A DNA stretch of 64,000 nucleotides, taken from NCBI RefSeq assembly GCF_036785885.1, contig NC_092329.1, forward strand, positions 8,680,001 to 8,744,000, given 5' to 3'. Positions 1 to 11,531 of the stretch are shown piece by piece. The translations under genes and the position numbers were made by a program. How positions within the stretch are numbered: position 1 is the first letter of the stretch; every line of letters starts with the position of its first letter. This DNA is from Coffea arabica. Lineage: Eukaryota; Streptophyta; Magnoliopsida; Gentianales; Rubiaceae. The notes beneath the pieces are model-generated. The model made no database searches. It saw only the letters and a list, made by a program, of their open reading frames with translations, and was not told the origin of the DNA.

Positions 1-1112
1 ACGTGCCTTGCATGTGATCATTTTTTAGGAAAAAAAATTGTCAAATCAAAATTTATATAATCCATCTATAGTCCCTTATATTTTACAAAATGTATTGTTT
101 CGTCCTTCACATTTCACAAAATAAATTTTTTTCATCTCTCATATTTTACAAAATGAATTTTTTCATTCTTCATTGATCATGTGTATGAATAATTTTTTTT
201 AAATATATATATATTTAATTTCACATGAACAGTACGAATAACATCTAATATATCTCTATTTGATTTCATCTAAACAGACTAATTGTAGTTGTACATATGC
301 TATTTAATAAATATATACATAGGTTTAAATCTAATAATTTTATCTTAAACCCATATATATATAAATATATATATATATTTGATTTTACCATGTGAATCTA
401 TTCAATATTTATAATCTTTTCTATTTTGGTAATAATTAATTTATTGAGTTATGTAATTAGGCCATCTAATTAATCGGTCCTAACTCGAATTCTATAGTTA
501 TGCTAATAAATTGTAATTTAAATTTAAAATTTTTACTCGTCACCTTTAAGACCAACAGATGAATTTCTTGCATTGTAATTATCGTAAAATTTGAAAGTGT
601 CAATCACTTATTTCTTATTGTCATACTTTTTCTTTGCTTATTTTTTCTGTCCAAATTTAATTCGATATAAACACTTGATAATAATTATGATTAAATGTCT
701 TTTTTGTTTTTAATTTTCAAGTAAAAGAAAATAAACATGAGTGAAAAACTAATAAAATTTTTTAAACCCCTGTATATATCTATTTTAATTTCATCTGCAC
801 GGTACGTTCAGGTGAAATCAAATAGAGATATATTACATGCTATTCGTATTTTTCACGTGGAATCAAATAGATATATACATGAGTTTAAAAAAAAAATTAT
901 TCATACGCATAATCAATGAAGGATTAAAAAATTTATTTTGTAAAATTTAAGGGATAAAAAATTTATTTTGTGAAATGTGAATGACAAAACAATTCATTTT
1001 GTGAAATATGAGGGAAAAAAAATTATTTTGTAAAATGTAAGGGACCATGGATCGAATTAAGTAAATTTTGATTTGATAATTTTGCCCTTTAAAAATGATC
1101 ACGTGTAAGGTA
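1..1112. repeat. Foldback (inverted-repeat) element, left end outside window
   Basis: Positions about 1-290 are an imperfect inverted copy of about 800-1112. The arms carry the same run of motifs (ATTTTGTAAAATG-type boxes, ATATATCTCTATTTGATTTCA, and a GATCACGTG end) in mirrored order. The middle (about 300-790) is very AT-rich and holds no coding sequence. This is the structure of a non-autonomous foldback or Mutator-like element. The left terminus lies beyond base 1 or close to it, so no target-site duplication could be tested. The short ORFs here are not genes. Confidence 0.6.
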
Positions 1113-1724
1113 CGTGATGGATTTCGATTAAAAACTAGTCGAAAACCTAAATAGAGATCAAATTTGACCAATATGAATTTATAAGAGACGTAAAAGTACA
1201 CTCTAAAAGTGGAGCATGAAAATAGTTATTTTACAAAATACGAGGGACATTTTGAACGATTTTTCCTTTTATATATGTATAGAATGAGTTGCCTTTAATA
1301 ATGAAATTTGGAAAAGTTAGGATATGTAAAATTTGGAGTTGTTTGTCAAAAATTATATTATTATTTTTTTGGGATGTATAGTAACACTCCAAAAAATATA
1401 TACAATCTCGAATACACCTAAAAAATAATAAATTTAAATAAAAAATTATAACCTCTTTTTTCTTTCAGCCACCATCACAAACCACACATCACGACAACTA
1501 TCCACCACTGTCACCACGCCGCTCCTTTTTATCTCTCCTTCCTCTCATTTTGCTCCGCTTTCTTTCTTCTTCCTTTTTTTCCCTCCTCTCTTCCCCTCCC
1601 CTTCCCTTCCTTTCCCGTCGGTGGAACCTTTTTCCGGTCATGATCCTCTGGTCGTGAGTTCCATCTTAGATCTGGTTGCGGTTGGAGGTTCGAGACTGAA
1701 AAGGGTAAGGGGTCAAAACTCTGG
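1113..1724. other. Intergenic, no gene seen
   Basis: AT-rich sequence followed by a pyrimidine-rich stretch (about 1540-1620). A 69-codon minus-strand ORF over that stretch is low-complexity (Lys, Glu, Arg and Gly rich) and is rejected as a gene. Confidence 0.5.
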
Positions 1725-1980
1725 TTGGTCAAAATCAATCCTACCCAGACTATTTAAGAAGAAACTTCTTAATTTTGGTTGGTCAAAACTCAAAAGATAA
1801 ACTCATTTTTGTCCAAGGCCACTAGTACTGCAGTATTTATGGTCTTGTTAAAATTCAATTCTAGCCAGACTATTTAAGAAGAAGAAACATGCTCCTAATT
1901 TTGGTTGGTCAAAACACAAAATATTCATTTGAGTCCAAGACTAGCTCTACCAGTCCACTAGTACTATTACTACATTAGTT
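1725..1980. repeat. Imperfect tandem duplication, period about 120 bp
   Basis: CCAGACTATTTAAGAAGAA occurs at 1745 and 1865. In both copies it is followed by AATTTTGGTTGGTCAAAAC and a GTCCAAG segment. The two units are about 120 bp apart and have diverged by small indels. No coding content. Confidence 0.65.
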
Positions 1981-3170
1981 ATTGTCCTTTTGAAATTCAA
2001 AGCTAAAGTCGCTTAAAAGAAAAAAAAATCCAAGCCAAAGTAAATTGCCTAACAAGGTGAAAAATCACGAACATCAGTTGGTTTTTCAATTCCAGTCCCT
2101 ACCTCAACTTTCAATTACGAGATGATTACCCCTTCCATTTATTACAAATTTGTAATCTAGTCCTTTGGCAGACTCAAAAGTCAAAAGAACAATATGATTA
2201 GTTTCTTTGAAGTAACAATTCCGACATTGATTAGACTGAAAAAGACAAAAACAATGATCTCGCTGGACCCCAACTCCTTACGTGTCATGTTTATATTAGG
2301 CCACTTGCCAGCTCACTTTAGTCACAACCAAGGCCACAGTAGTATTCCTAGCTGGCGCCTCCGGTGCGCACTGCACTATCAAACTACTCTCCGCAGGAAT
2401 TGCTAAAATAGTTCTTCATCCTTCTCAAATGTTTGTTTTCAACACCTATATCTTGCAAATATAATGGTACAGCCCCCTGAAATATTTTGGTTTGGAGTAC
2501 CTCTTAACTCTTTTTGGTCATTGGCAGCCCCTTTCCTTTTTCTTTTTCTACGCGGAAAATACGGGGACATATGCAGGTTTACCATGCACCTCTTAGCAAA
2601 ACATGTTATGCGTAGGTTACATCACATTTTTGAAAGGCTTATCACGTATATCGAAATTAAAATAAATTTTTAGAATATAACTGTGTAGCAAAATCTTATG
2701 TTATAGTAAAGAGCCCTTTATTTAAACCTTTTCTTCAAATGTTAAAAATTATTTATTACTTCATAAAAAAAGTGATTAGCGTATATCTTATAATTTCAAA
2801 ACTTAAAGACATGTGACAGACAAAATGTAGTAATCCTAATAACACACAGAAGTGTACGAGATAAAGAAGAATAGGTTGGATGCTTGTAAGTTGTAATCAA
2901 TCCTCTTACTACAAATAAAATAATCAAATCTAGTAGATAACATATAAGTAAATTTTGCCTATAACAGTAGGTCTACATCGAAAAGCAAATATCCTAAATA
3001 TTCATAGCTTGGAGTTAAATATTCCTGAAGAGATGGAGATAAACGCCAAGAAAAAGCCTCTTCTAAATAGAGATTTATTGTCAAATTGTACTGTTGTATA
3101 TGAACATGATGGGCTAATAAAGATTTATCGAAAACATGAAGGAGCATATAAACAAAATTTTTTTTTTAAA
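1981..3170. other. Intergenic, no gene seen
   Basis: Reading both strands gave no recognisable protein, RNA gene or transposon end. Small ORFs (at 2194, 2464 and 2955) have no conserved motif and no splice context. Confidence 0.5.
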
Positions 3171-3176
3171 TACTAG

Positions 3177-3183
3177 TATAAAA
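3177..3183 (+). promoter_or_regulatory. Candidate TATA box of IRX9H copy 1
   Basis: TATAAAA at 3177-3183, about 350 bp before the ATG at 3535. Transcription would start near 3210, giving a leader of about 320 nt. The leader shares short blocks (GAATCTCAGCTC and a GCAATAGG/GCAGTAGG block) with the sequence before copy 2, which supports it being transcribed leader. This is inference; no transcript was seen. Confidence 0.45.
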
Positions 3184-3534
3184 CCACTCCGGAAAGGAAA
3201 ATAAAGAAATAAAAACAACCCCCGCCGTCAAATTCTTGATCTCGCACTGGCTATACAGGCTGTAGCTGATTGCTCATCAATTCTTCATCCAAATCCCAAA
3301 TATTGTGTGAATCTCAGCTCCATTTTTATTGTTTAGGGACTAAGCATTTTACTTTGGGAGAATTTCGATTTCTAACCGAGTAATGCAATAGGCTGGACGA
3401 ACTATTCACTTGCATTTCTTCGCAATTTTATTTGCCGAATAATTTCGCCGGAATCGGAAAATTCTTGAGTAGTAGATGTTACGGGAGGAAGTGATGACCT
3501 AGCTCTTTATGCTAATTGGATTAAGTTGAAAGAA

Positions 3535-5679
3535 ATGGCATCGATTCGAAGAACGTTGTCGCCGTACCACGACCGGCCGTATCAGAACGGAGGAAATCCT
3601 TTTTCCGTCGAATCGGCTTCTCACAAGGTGCTATATAACGGGAAAGCCTCATCAACGTTACCTTCATTCGGTCTCGGCATTCTTAAATTCTTCGCGGGAG
3701 GCCTTTTCCCTAAAAATTCGCGAAAAGGCGTGAATTCATGGAAAAAGTGGATTTATAGGTGTTCGATGTTTTTCTCGCTAGGGTTTCTATTAGGTATGGC
3801 TCCATTTGGCGGAGTTGAGGATGTTAGACGCCGTGATTTCTCGTTTGACGAGAGTTTTGTCGCTAAGCCTGTGGAAATTGTTAAGGAGGAAAATGTGAAG
3901 AATTTAGTGGTTGAGAAGCCAGAGGAGAATTTTGTGGTGGATAAAGTTGAATTAGGGGTTGTTGATGTGAACAAGAGGTTTGATTTTGTTCCGAGGAAGC
4001 AGCTGATTGTGGTGACACCGACATATAATCGGGCGCTTCAAGCTTATTACTTGAACAGGTTAGGGCAGCTCCTGAGGCTGGTGCCGCCGCCCTTGTTGTG
4101 GATTGTGGTGGAGATGAATGCGGCGTCGTTGGAGACTGCAGATATTGTGAGGAAGACTGGGGTGATGTACAGGCATTTGGTGACAAAGAAGAATTTGACC
4201 GATATAAAGGACAGGGGCGTGCATCAGAGGAACACAGCTCTTGAGCATATTGAGCGTCATAAGCTTGATGGGATTGTTTACTTCGCTGATGATGACAACA
4301 TCTATTCACTTGAGTTGTTTGAGAGTCTGAGAGCAATCAGGTAACTTGATTACTACTCGTATTGCAAGTGTTTTTCAGTAATTTGTTATTGTTTGTAGTA
4401 TTGCTTGGGATGCAATAGTGGTGCTTTTATCATGGTCTGGCGAATGAAACTTGAAACATTACACATATCAATTATAGGATTATGTATGACTTTGAAGGTG
4501 GGCTTATTAAAAATGTTGAAAAGCTGAAATGTAGTACTGTGTGAAAATTGTATTGGTAGTAAGGGGCTGTGTAAACTCTGGGACATTGGCTTATACATGT
4601 TTTGATTGAAGACATAAACATAAATGTAGAAGAGGAATTATGTGATAAGGGGCAGGCAGCTGTGGCTTCACGTAGATGTTGAATTGTATGATGTCCTAGC
4701 ATGACTTGGTTATATGAGAGGTACAGTTGGAACGGTAAAAGAAACATATTTAAGATTTAAATTGTTTACTAGAGGTCAAAGTCACTGTTGGTCTTGATTT
4801 ATTTGCTTTTGAGATCACAAATATGATAGATCCTGTTCTTTCATTGTTATAGGACCCCTCTGTATAGAGGGAATCGATCATAATACATCTATAACCTTCT
4901 AGATTTTTGTTGAATTTCTGCACTAGCTGTTTTTTCTTCAGAATTTTCCTTTTGTTATCAAGTATTTATTCAGTTATTATAAGGAATTATCCAGTTTTAA
5001 ATCAATTGTTGTAAGAAATTATCTTCTGACACCCCCACCTCCCCAACTGCCTAAAGTATGGGGTTGTTAAGTGATCTTTTTGCTTTTCCTAACTTTTACT
5101 CTTCTTCCTATATAGTCGTTTTGGTACTTGGCCTGTTGCTATGCTGGCGCAGAGTAAAAATAAAGCCATTATGGAAGGTCCTGTCTGTAATGGAAGTGGA
5201 GTAATCGGATGGCACACAAATGAGAAGAGTAAACGACTTCGTAGATTCCATGTTGATATGTCTGGATTTGCTTTCAATAGTACAATATTGTGGGATCCAA
5301 AGAGGTGGAAACGCCCTACTTCAGATCCAATTCGGCAGTTAGACACAGTGAAGGAGGGTTTCCAAGTATGAAGTTTAGCTTTGCAGTTTACTTTATGCAT
5401 TTAATTTTTAGAGTGTCATTTACTCAAATTTTGTTTTTGAAATGGCTAAATTCTCACGTTTAGAGCACAGGGTCAAAACTAATTGACTAGTTTGCTTCCT
5501 TACAGGAAACTACATTTATAGAACAAGTTGTTGAAGATGAAAGTCAAATGGAGGGTATCCCTCCTGGTTGTTCGAGGATAATGAATTGGCACCTTCATTT
5601 GGAAGCTCGTGAAGTTTCTTATCCTAGAGGCTGGCTGCTTCAGAAAAATCTTGATGTTGTTATTTCAAATAATAGCTAA
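3535..5679 (+). CDS. IRX9H: GT43 glycosyltransferase, probable beta-1,4-xylosyltransferase IRX9H (tandem copy 1)
   Basis: Exons 3535-4340, 5116-5365 and 5506-5679, all GT-AG, give 409 residues; Arabidopsis I9H is about 394. The start is the ATG at 3535 ([10 protein letters not shown], as I recall the Arabidopsis protein); an in-frame TTG at 3526 is not a start. The protein is a type II Golgi membrane protein: basic N-terminus, one membrane segment at about residues 72-92, a variable stem, then the GT43 domain from about residue 145 ([20 protein letters not shown]). The nucleotide/metal motif is ADDDN at 251-255. The C-terminal exon holds [22 protein letters not shown] and [10 protein letters not shown]. 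The family builds the xylan backbone of cell walls with IRX10 and IRX14 proteins; IRX9-type members may be structural rather than catalytic. AATAAA at 5804-5809 is a possible poly(A) signal. A second copy follows at 9076. Confidence 0.93.
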
Positions 5680-6800
5680 TTTTTATGCCTACAGCGGACA
5701 AAGTATGTGTGATCCTGGAGGTATGTGTTATACTTGTGTATAGACTGTCTAATGGTTTTAACCCTGCAAATTAGATTTATACAGAGAGTTGTCATTCTGT
5801 GAGAATAAAAAGCAACGGAAGCATAGTAAACCTTTTGACTGTCAAGAGCCTCCTAGACAAGCAAACACACATAAAAAGTTTAAACACTGGGTAATAATTG
5901 TTATGTGATAATCATTTATGTGATTGGAGGTTGTTTCACATGATAATTGCTGTTGACATAAGCTTCTATCTGATATTTCTTGTACTTTGCAAAAGAAAGA
6001 ACAGCTAATTGATACTTTCTCTATGTGATAGCTCATCTCGTAGTCTGGTGGAGCACCTTCATGTGGGAGCAAATTATTATGCAGTGACTCCCAGCAAGTT
6101 GAAGCAGCTCTCAAAGAGATATGCTAGAGCTTGTTCATTAATCTTTTTCTCATCTCATGCCACGTCCAGCAAAGAGCAGAGGATACGCCAGCAAAGGTTG
6201 AGGTGGATATTTTTTTTGGGGAAGTGCACTTTGTTTTTGTTGTAGAGTTTTGATATTTGTTCACAGTTAAGGAGTGCTGAGCAGAGGATATGCCTGCAGC
6301 AGAAGTGCATTCTATTTTTGTTGTAGAGTTTTGCTAACTGTTCATAGGTAAGGAATGTTGCGGCTGCCTACACCAACCTTATGCAGGTAGCTTTGCTGGA
6401 TACTTCTGAGATACTATTGCACATTACTGTTAATGTGCATGAACTAGGACTCGGATTAGAATGAACAAATATGGTCTACATAGTTTTGAATTCTTTTATT
6501 CTCTTTGGTATTTACATCGGGAATGCTCAAGAACTTTTCTGTTCAATAGATTCCTGTTCTATATTAAGGAAAAGCAATGGGTACAATAACTTGTACGTGC
6601 CTGAGTAAGATTAGGGGTTGGCATGTCACTTCATCAGGTGCTGAGAACGTAGCAATGGTATGTGTAGGTTTGGCTGCTTTATGCTGGTTAAGGAAAAGCA
6701 ATCACGAGCGCCGGAGGGGAGAGGAAGAGGAGGAGGAGGAGGAGGAGGACGCAGACAAATGTGTTGTGAGATATTTTTCTGTAATGCGCGGTATGTAGGA
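5680..6800 (+). other. 3' flank of IRX9H copy 1, part of the duplicated unit
   Basis: Sequence at about 6022-6112 (GGAGCACCTTCAT, then AAGTTGAAGCAGCTC) matches 11894-11978 downstream of copy 2, so the tandem duplication runs past the stop codon. GAGGTGGATATT near 6200 also has a counterpart near 12090. Within 6176-6335 there is a further local duplication (GCAGAGGATA at 6176 and 6281; TTTTTGTTGTAGAGTTTTG twice). A GGA-repeat microsatellite lies at about 6717-6750. No further protein is recognised. Confidence 0.6.
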
Positions 6801-7444
6801 ATACTATTCCCGTAATGAGAAAATGATCATTACTCCATTTCTCTTGTTTATATCGTTCTTTTAAAAGATCAAAAAAGAACAAAAGCCAATTAAAAGTTCC
6901 AACATCAGTTACGAATATATACTGCCTCCATATGGAAGAAAGAGCACAAGAGACAATCCCATTTTAGAAAAATTTTTTTTTTGAAGACATTAAGATATCT
7001 ACACACGTTTATCTAGACGTACATGGGTCAGCGGACACTCCGATTTTCTTACCGTTGTCCCTGTAGTTGCATGTTTAGAGAGCAATGGATCCTCTAAAAA
7101 TGGGAGAACTATCATTTTGATACCTCAATTCTTATACTTACTCATGTTAAGAAAATCGTAATATTTAGTGCATCGATGTCCCACTAATATACATTGAGTA
7201 TAAATTACTAAAATGTGCCAAATACTAAAACAAAAGTTGTCACTTGTCAGAGAGAGAAAAAAGAAAAGGAATAAAGTCCATTAAAAGTTGGAAATATTTT
7301 TAAGAAATTAAAGGATCCAAATATGTTAAACGTGTAAAATAAGCTGCTCAGTCAAGACTAATTCTATGAGAGTCAAGACCAATTCAAGACTAATTCTATG
7401 GGAGCCCACGACTTTAAAAACACAATAGGGGGCGATAGATACAA
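6801..7444. other. Intergenic, no gene seen
   Basis: AT-rich, with no recognisable gene or element end on either strand. Confidence 0.5.
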
Positions 7445-8125
7445 GGGATAATTTCAAAAACCTCCCTCGAGCTCTCTGACAATTTCATATAAATACCCTC
7501 TAATATTTCAAATTACATCGATCTCATCTTTCACGTAGACATGACCAAGTGTCATCATCAGGAGCATTCAAATGACCAAATTGCCCTGAACAACTTGTGC
7601 CAACAAATATTGAAAATATGAAAAAAAGAAATTGCTTCAAATATAGTTTGTTTTGCTACTTGGCACCAAATAGTTGGAGGTATATATGCTTAAAGCGCCA
7701 AGTAGCACTTGCAATAACATTATTATCTGAGAAAAATCAAAATAGCTTTACAAAAGAAAAAAAAAAATCAAGGAAGTAGAGGCTCAGCCATTCGTGATAT
7801 TACATTTGGTAAAGGGTTTGTGTAAAAAAGTGATTACTATAGCACAATTTAGATTCCATCAAAATCACTAGAGGTAAAAGATCAAAACTTTTTTAGGTTT
7901 TTAAAACTATTTACATGTTTTTTAAGTATTGATTGTTATTTATTATGTTAATAGTAATTATTTTCTTAAAGAGACAAAGAGGGTATATATGTGTCAATAC
8001 TTTTGCTTCACTTTTGAGATTAACAGGGACTGATTTTATTAATGAACATGTCTGTCAATCAAAGAGAAACTAACGTGACTTTTAATATCAGAGGGCGTTT
8101 ATGTGAAATTGCCTGAAATTATCTC
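7445..8125. mobile_element. Foldback MITE-like element
   Basis: The left end GGGATAATTTCA with TTTCATATAAATACCCTCT is mirrored on the right by AGAGGGCGTTTATGTGAAATT and TGAAATTATCTC. The interior is AT-rich and non-coding. This end type is common in plant Mutator-like MITEs. The flanking nonamers agree only partly (6 of 9), so the target-site duplication is not convincing and the class is tentative. Confidence 0.55.
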
Positions 8126-9075
8126 TAAACATAAATATGAAAATTTTTGAAATTTTAAAAATCACGATGTGAGGTGAGCCATCTTTTGATTTGTACGTAT
8201 AGAATTTTTCTTTCCATGTTTTTTCTTACGTGTATCTTCTAGCTTACATCATGAGTAGAGCGGATGACCAAAAACTGAAATGAAAATGATATATCGATTA
8301 TTTAGTAGCAGCACAAGTAGTTACTGGTTACTACTAACTTATCATGGGTTGGTATGTAAAGTCAGATATTCCAAAAACGTAAGCTTGTCCGATGCATCGG
8401 TTGACAGACTCTCTCACGGTCACGGTCACGGTCACAGGCCAGCTTGCAGTCCCATCCGCTTCTTCGGCTTTCCTTCCCCACTCCCCAGTACATCTCCCCG
8501 CTTCCGGCGGTAAAATTAGAACAAAAAAGCTACTAGTGGTGGTAGGGTAGGAGTATAATAATTTGAGCTCCAGCCGGCTTCAACAGAATTTGATTTCTTT
8601 CCAGATTCATAATCCTCCATATCTTCACCACTCGAGATGTAAATTTCTTCTTTGATCACTCTTCTAAATCTTCTGGATCTCCTTTTCTACCCAAAATTAT
8701 CACCTCCACCTGGATCTCTCACCTCCATTGTTAGTTTTTACCTCAAGTCCGTAAGCGTTTTCCTTTTCAATCATTTCTTTTTTTTACTTGCTCATTTGTA
8801 AGTTAAAGTTGAATCTCAGCTCTTCATTTCTTTGTGAAGCTCATTTTTCAGGTGAATTTTTTTTCCTAAAAGTTAATTAATTTCGTGGAATACCTCGATT
8901 TTAACGAAGCTATGCAGTAGGACTGTTGCATTTTTCATTTGAAACTTATGCATTTAACGTTGAATTGGTTAAATTTCTTTGTAAATTTGTAAAATTTTGA
9001 TTAATTTATGTAACGAAATTAATCAGCTCTATGCTTTCTAGATTAGTAAGGTAGTAGTAGAACTTAGTAATATAA
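8126..9075 (+). promoter_or_regulatory. Upstream region and leader of IRX9H copy 2
   Basis: A short GGTCAC repeat lies at about 8415-8440. From about 8780 the sequence shares blocks with the leader of copy 1 (GAATCTCAGCTC near 8812, GCTATGCAGTAGG near 8910), which marks the left part of the tandem duplication. No clean TATA box is seen close to the start codon; a 5'-UTR intron is possible but not proved. Confidence 0.45.
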
Positions 9076-11531
9076 ATGTCATCGCTGCTAAGAACGCTGT
9101 CGCTGTACCACGATCGGCCGTATCAGAACGGAGGAAATCAATTTTCCGTTAACTCGCCGTCTCACAGGGCGTTATCCAATGCCAAAAGTTCGTCTCCGTT
9201 GTCGCCGTTCTTTCCCGGTGTACTTTCACAAAAAAGTTCGCGTAAAGGCATGAGCTCGTGGAAAAAATGGTTTTTTAGGTGTTTGATATTTTTCTCGCTG
9301 GGGTTTCTATTAGGCATGGCTCCCTTTGGGGGATATGAGGATGTTAAAGGCCGTGATTTCTCGTTCGAGGAGAATACCATGGCAAAGTCGGCAGAAAATG
9401 ATGAGGGGGATGTGAGGAATTTGTTGGTTGTGGAGGCGAAAGGTGGGGAAGGTTTAGTCGTGGATAAAGTTGAATTACGGGTTGTTGAGGAAAAAGAAGT
9501 GAAGGAGCGGTTTGATTTTGTTCCACGGAAGCAGTTGATTGTGGTGACACCGACGTATAATAGGGCACTTCAAGCTTATTATTTAAATAGGTTAGGACAG
9601 GTTCTGAGGCTGGTGCCGCCGCCATTGTTATGGATTGTGGTAGAGATGAATGTTGCATCGTTGGAGACTGCAGATATTTTGAGGAAGACTGGGGTTATGT
9701 ACAGGCATTTGGTGACTACCAAGAATTTGACGGATGTAAAGGACAAGAGCGTGCATCAAAGAAACACAGCACTGGAGCATATTGAGAATCATAAGCTTGA
9801 TGGGGTTGTGTATTTTGCTGATGATGATAGTATCCATTCACTCGAGTTATTCGAGTGCTTGAGAGAAATCAGGTAACTTGATTATGATTAGCATTGCAAC
9901 TGCTTTTAGTTTTCTTGTTATTCTTGTACACTAATGTTTGGGATTCTATTCTGTGATATTTGTGCTGCGCCAGTTGAATGAGAGTTCAGACCTTATAACT
10001 GCTCAATACAAGCCTTATCTCTGCCTTTGTTGATTGGTCGAAATCGCTGGAAACTCAAAGCATAAAAGAAGAATTCTATGACTATCGTAATTCCATTGTG
10101 GCTTTGTGTAGTATTGAAGGATTTCAGAACTTTAGGTATTCTGCTTAGTAATTAAGTATGCACTACTAGATCCTTCAAGCTAAGGAAATCAAGGAAAATT
10201 GACATATAATAACATCAGAAGAGTAACACAAGTGTGGCTTCATTGAAATGGTGCACCTAAGCTCAGTTTCATTATTTACTGTTGATTTAGTTGTTGTTTG
10301 CATCTAGAAATATGATATATGATACATCCTCTCATTTCATTATTTATGAGTTGGAGTAATTTAAATTGGAGTTTATATATGTAATTTTTAGACATTTCCT
10401 GAAAGAATTGCTGACTTTTTATTGTTTTTCTCAATCGCTTTTATGATTTTTTCGGGGTTTTTCGTTGTTTTCATGTTTGTTGTGTGGTAGTTTTTCTTTT
10501 TCTTTTCTTTTTCATGTTTATGTCTTGTATTTTTCTATATTAGATTAGGGAACTTTTTATGAATTCTAAGAGAGGAGAGCTTCTATGAGAATTGGTCCAG
10601 CCTCACATCTTTCTTAAAATTTTAATGCTCTTAAGAGATGGAAGTCGATAGTTAAGTTCTTTGACTAATCCTTAACATTGATGATGTCAAAAGGAGATCG
10701 ATGAGGTCATTCAAGGCAGTGTATTTGGATGCAGTAAGGAGGAGAAATGGACTCTTGACAATCGAATTGGATGGTTATCCTAATTTGTTTGTTTGCCACA
10801 TGAGTCTCCTTTGTTTATTTGGTGACGGGAGATTGTTATTTGATTTCTTGACATTGATGCCATGTAATTTTTATCTGATTGACGAGGCAGTTATATTTTC
10901 TGATCTTAGCTCCCTACCTGAACCTCAAGAAAATAAAATTAGTGAGATGAAAGGAATCGTGTTCCTCTTTTCTTGCCATAACTTTCCTATTATTCTATAC
11001 AGGCGTTTTGGTACTTGGCCGGTTGCAATGTTGGCTCAAACTTGGAATAAGGTGGAGTTGGAAGGTCCCGTCTGTAATGGGAGTCAAGTAATTGGATGGC
11101 ATACAAATAAGAGTAAAGGACTTCGTAGATTCCACATCGATATGTCAGGTTTTGCTTTCAATAGTACAATATTGTGGGATCCAAAAAGATGGCAACGTCC
11201 AACTTCAGATCCAATTCGGCAGTTAGATACTGTGAAGGAGGGTTTTCATGTATGGATTATGTCTTTGCAGTATAAATTATCCATTTATGTTTGGGATCCT
11301 TATTTTGTGCAATTGATGGGTTCTCAGAACCAGAGCAGATGGACAAAACTCAGTTTTCATTGTGTCTCCTTACAGGGAACCACATTTATCGAGCAAGTTG
11401 TAGAAGATGAAAGCCAAATGGAAGGCCTTCCTCTTGGTTGTTCAAAGATACTGAATTGGCACCTCAAGCTGGAAGCACGTGAACTTTTTAATTCTAAAGC
11501 TTCACTGCTGCAGAAGAACCTTGATGCTTGA
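9076..11531 (+). CDS. IRX9H: GT43 glycosyltransferase, IRX9H-type (tandem copy 2)
   Basis: Exons 9076-9872, 11003-11249 and 11376-11531 (all GT-AG) give 399 residues in one open frame with the same exon phases as copy 1. Start ATG at 9076 ([20 protein letters not shown]). Membrane segment at about 70-90, GT43 domain from about residue 142, motif ADDDS at 248-252 where copy 1 has ADDDN. Exon 2 carries GTWPVAML and GPVCNG, as in copy 1. Two features mark drift: the asparagine after the aspartates is serine, and the conserved PRGW near the C-terminus is replaced by NSKAS, with an earlier stop. Intron 1 is 1,130 bp against 775 bp in copy 1. Because exon 2 and exon 3 are joined by an open intron, retention of intron 2 would keep the frame. 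It probably acts in the same xylan complex; a specialised or weakened role is inference. Confidence 0.88.

Noticed and set aside
1529..1738. 69-codon minus-strand ORF rich in Lys, Arg and Glu
   Set aside because: Low-complexity translation of a pyrimidine-rich stretch.
3526..3534. Upstream in-frame start (TTG) adding three residues to IRX9H copy 1
   Set aside because: TTG is not a normal plant start, and the ATG at 3535 gives the family's usual [10 protein letters not shown] beginning.
10701..11002. Open frame running into exon 2 of IRX9H copy 2 from intron 1
   Set aside because: It joins across a clear acceptor (TATACAG at 11002), and the upstream part has no similarity to copy 1 or to GT43; it is intron sequence that happens to be open.
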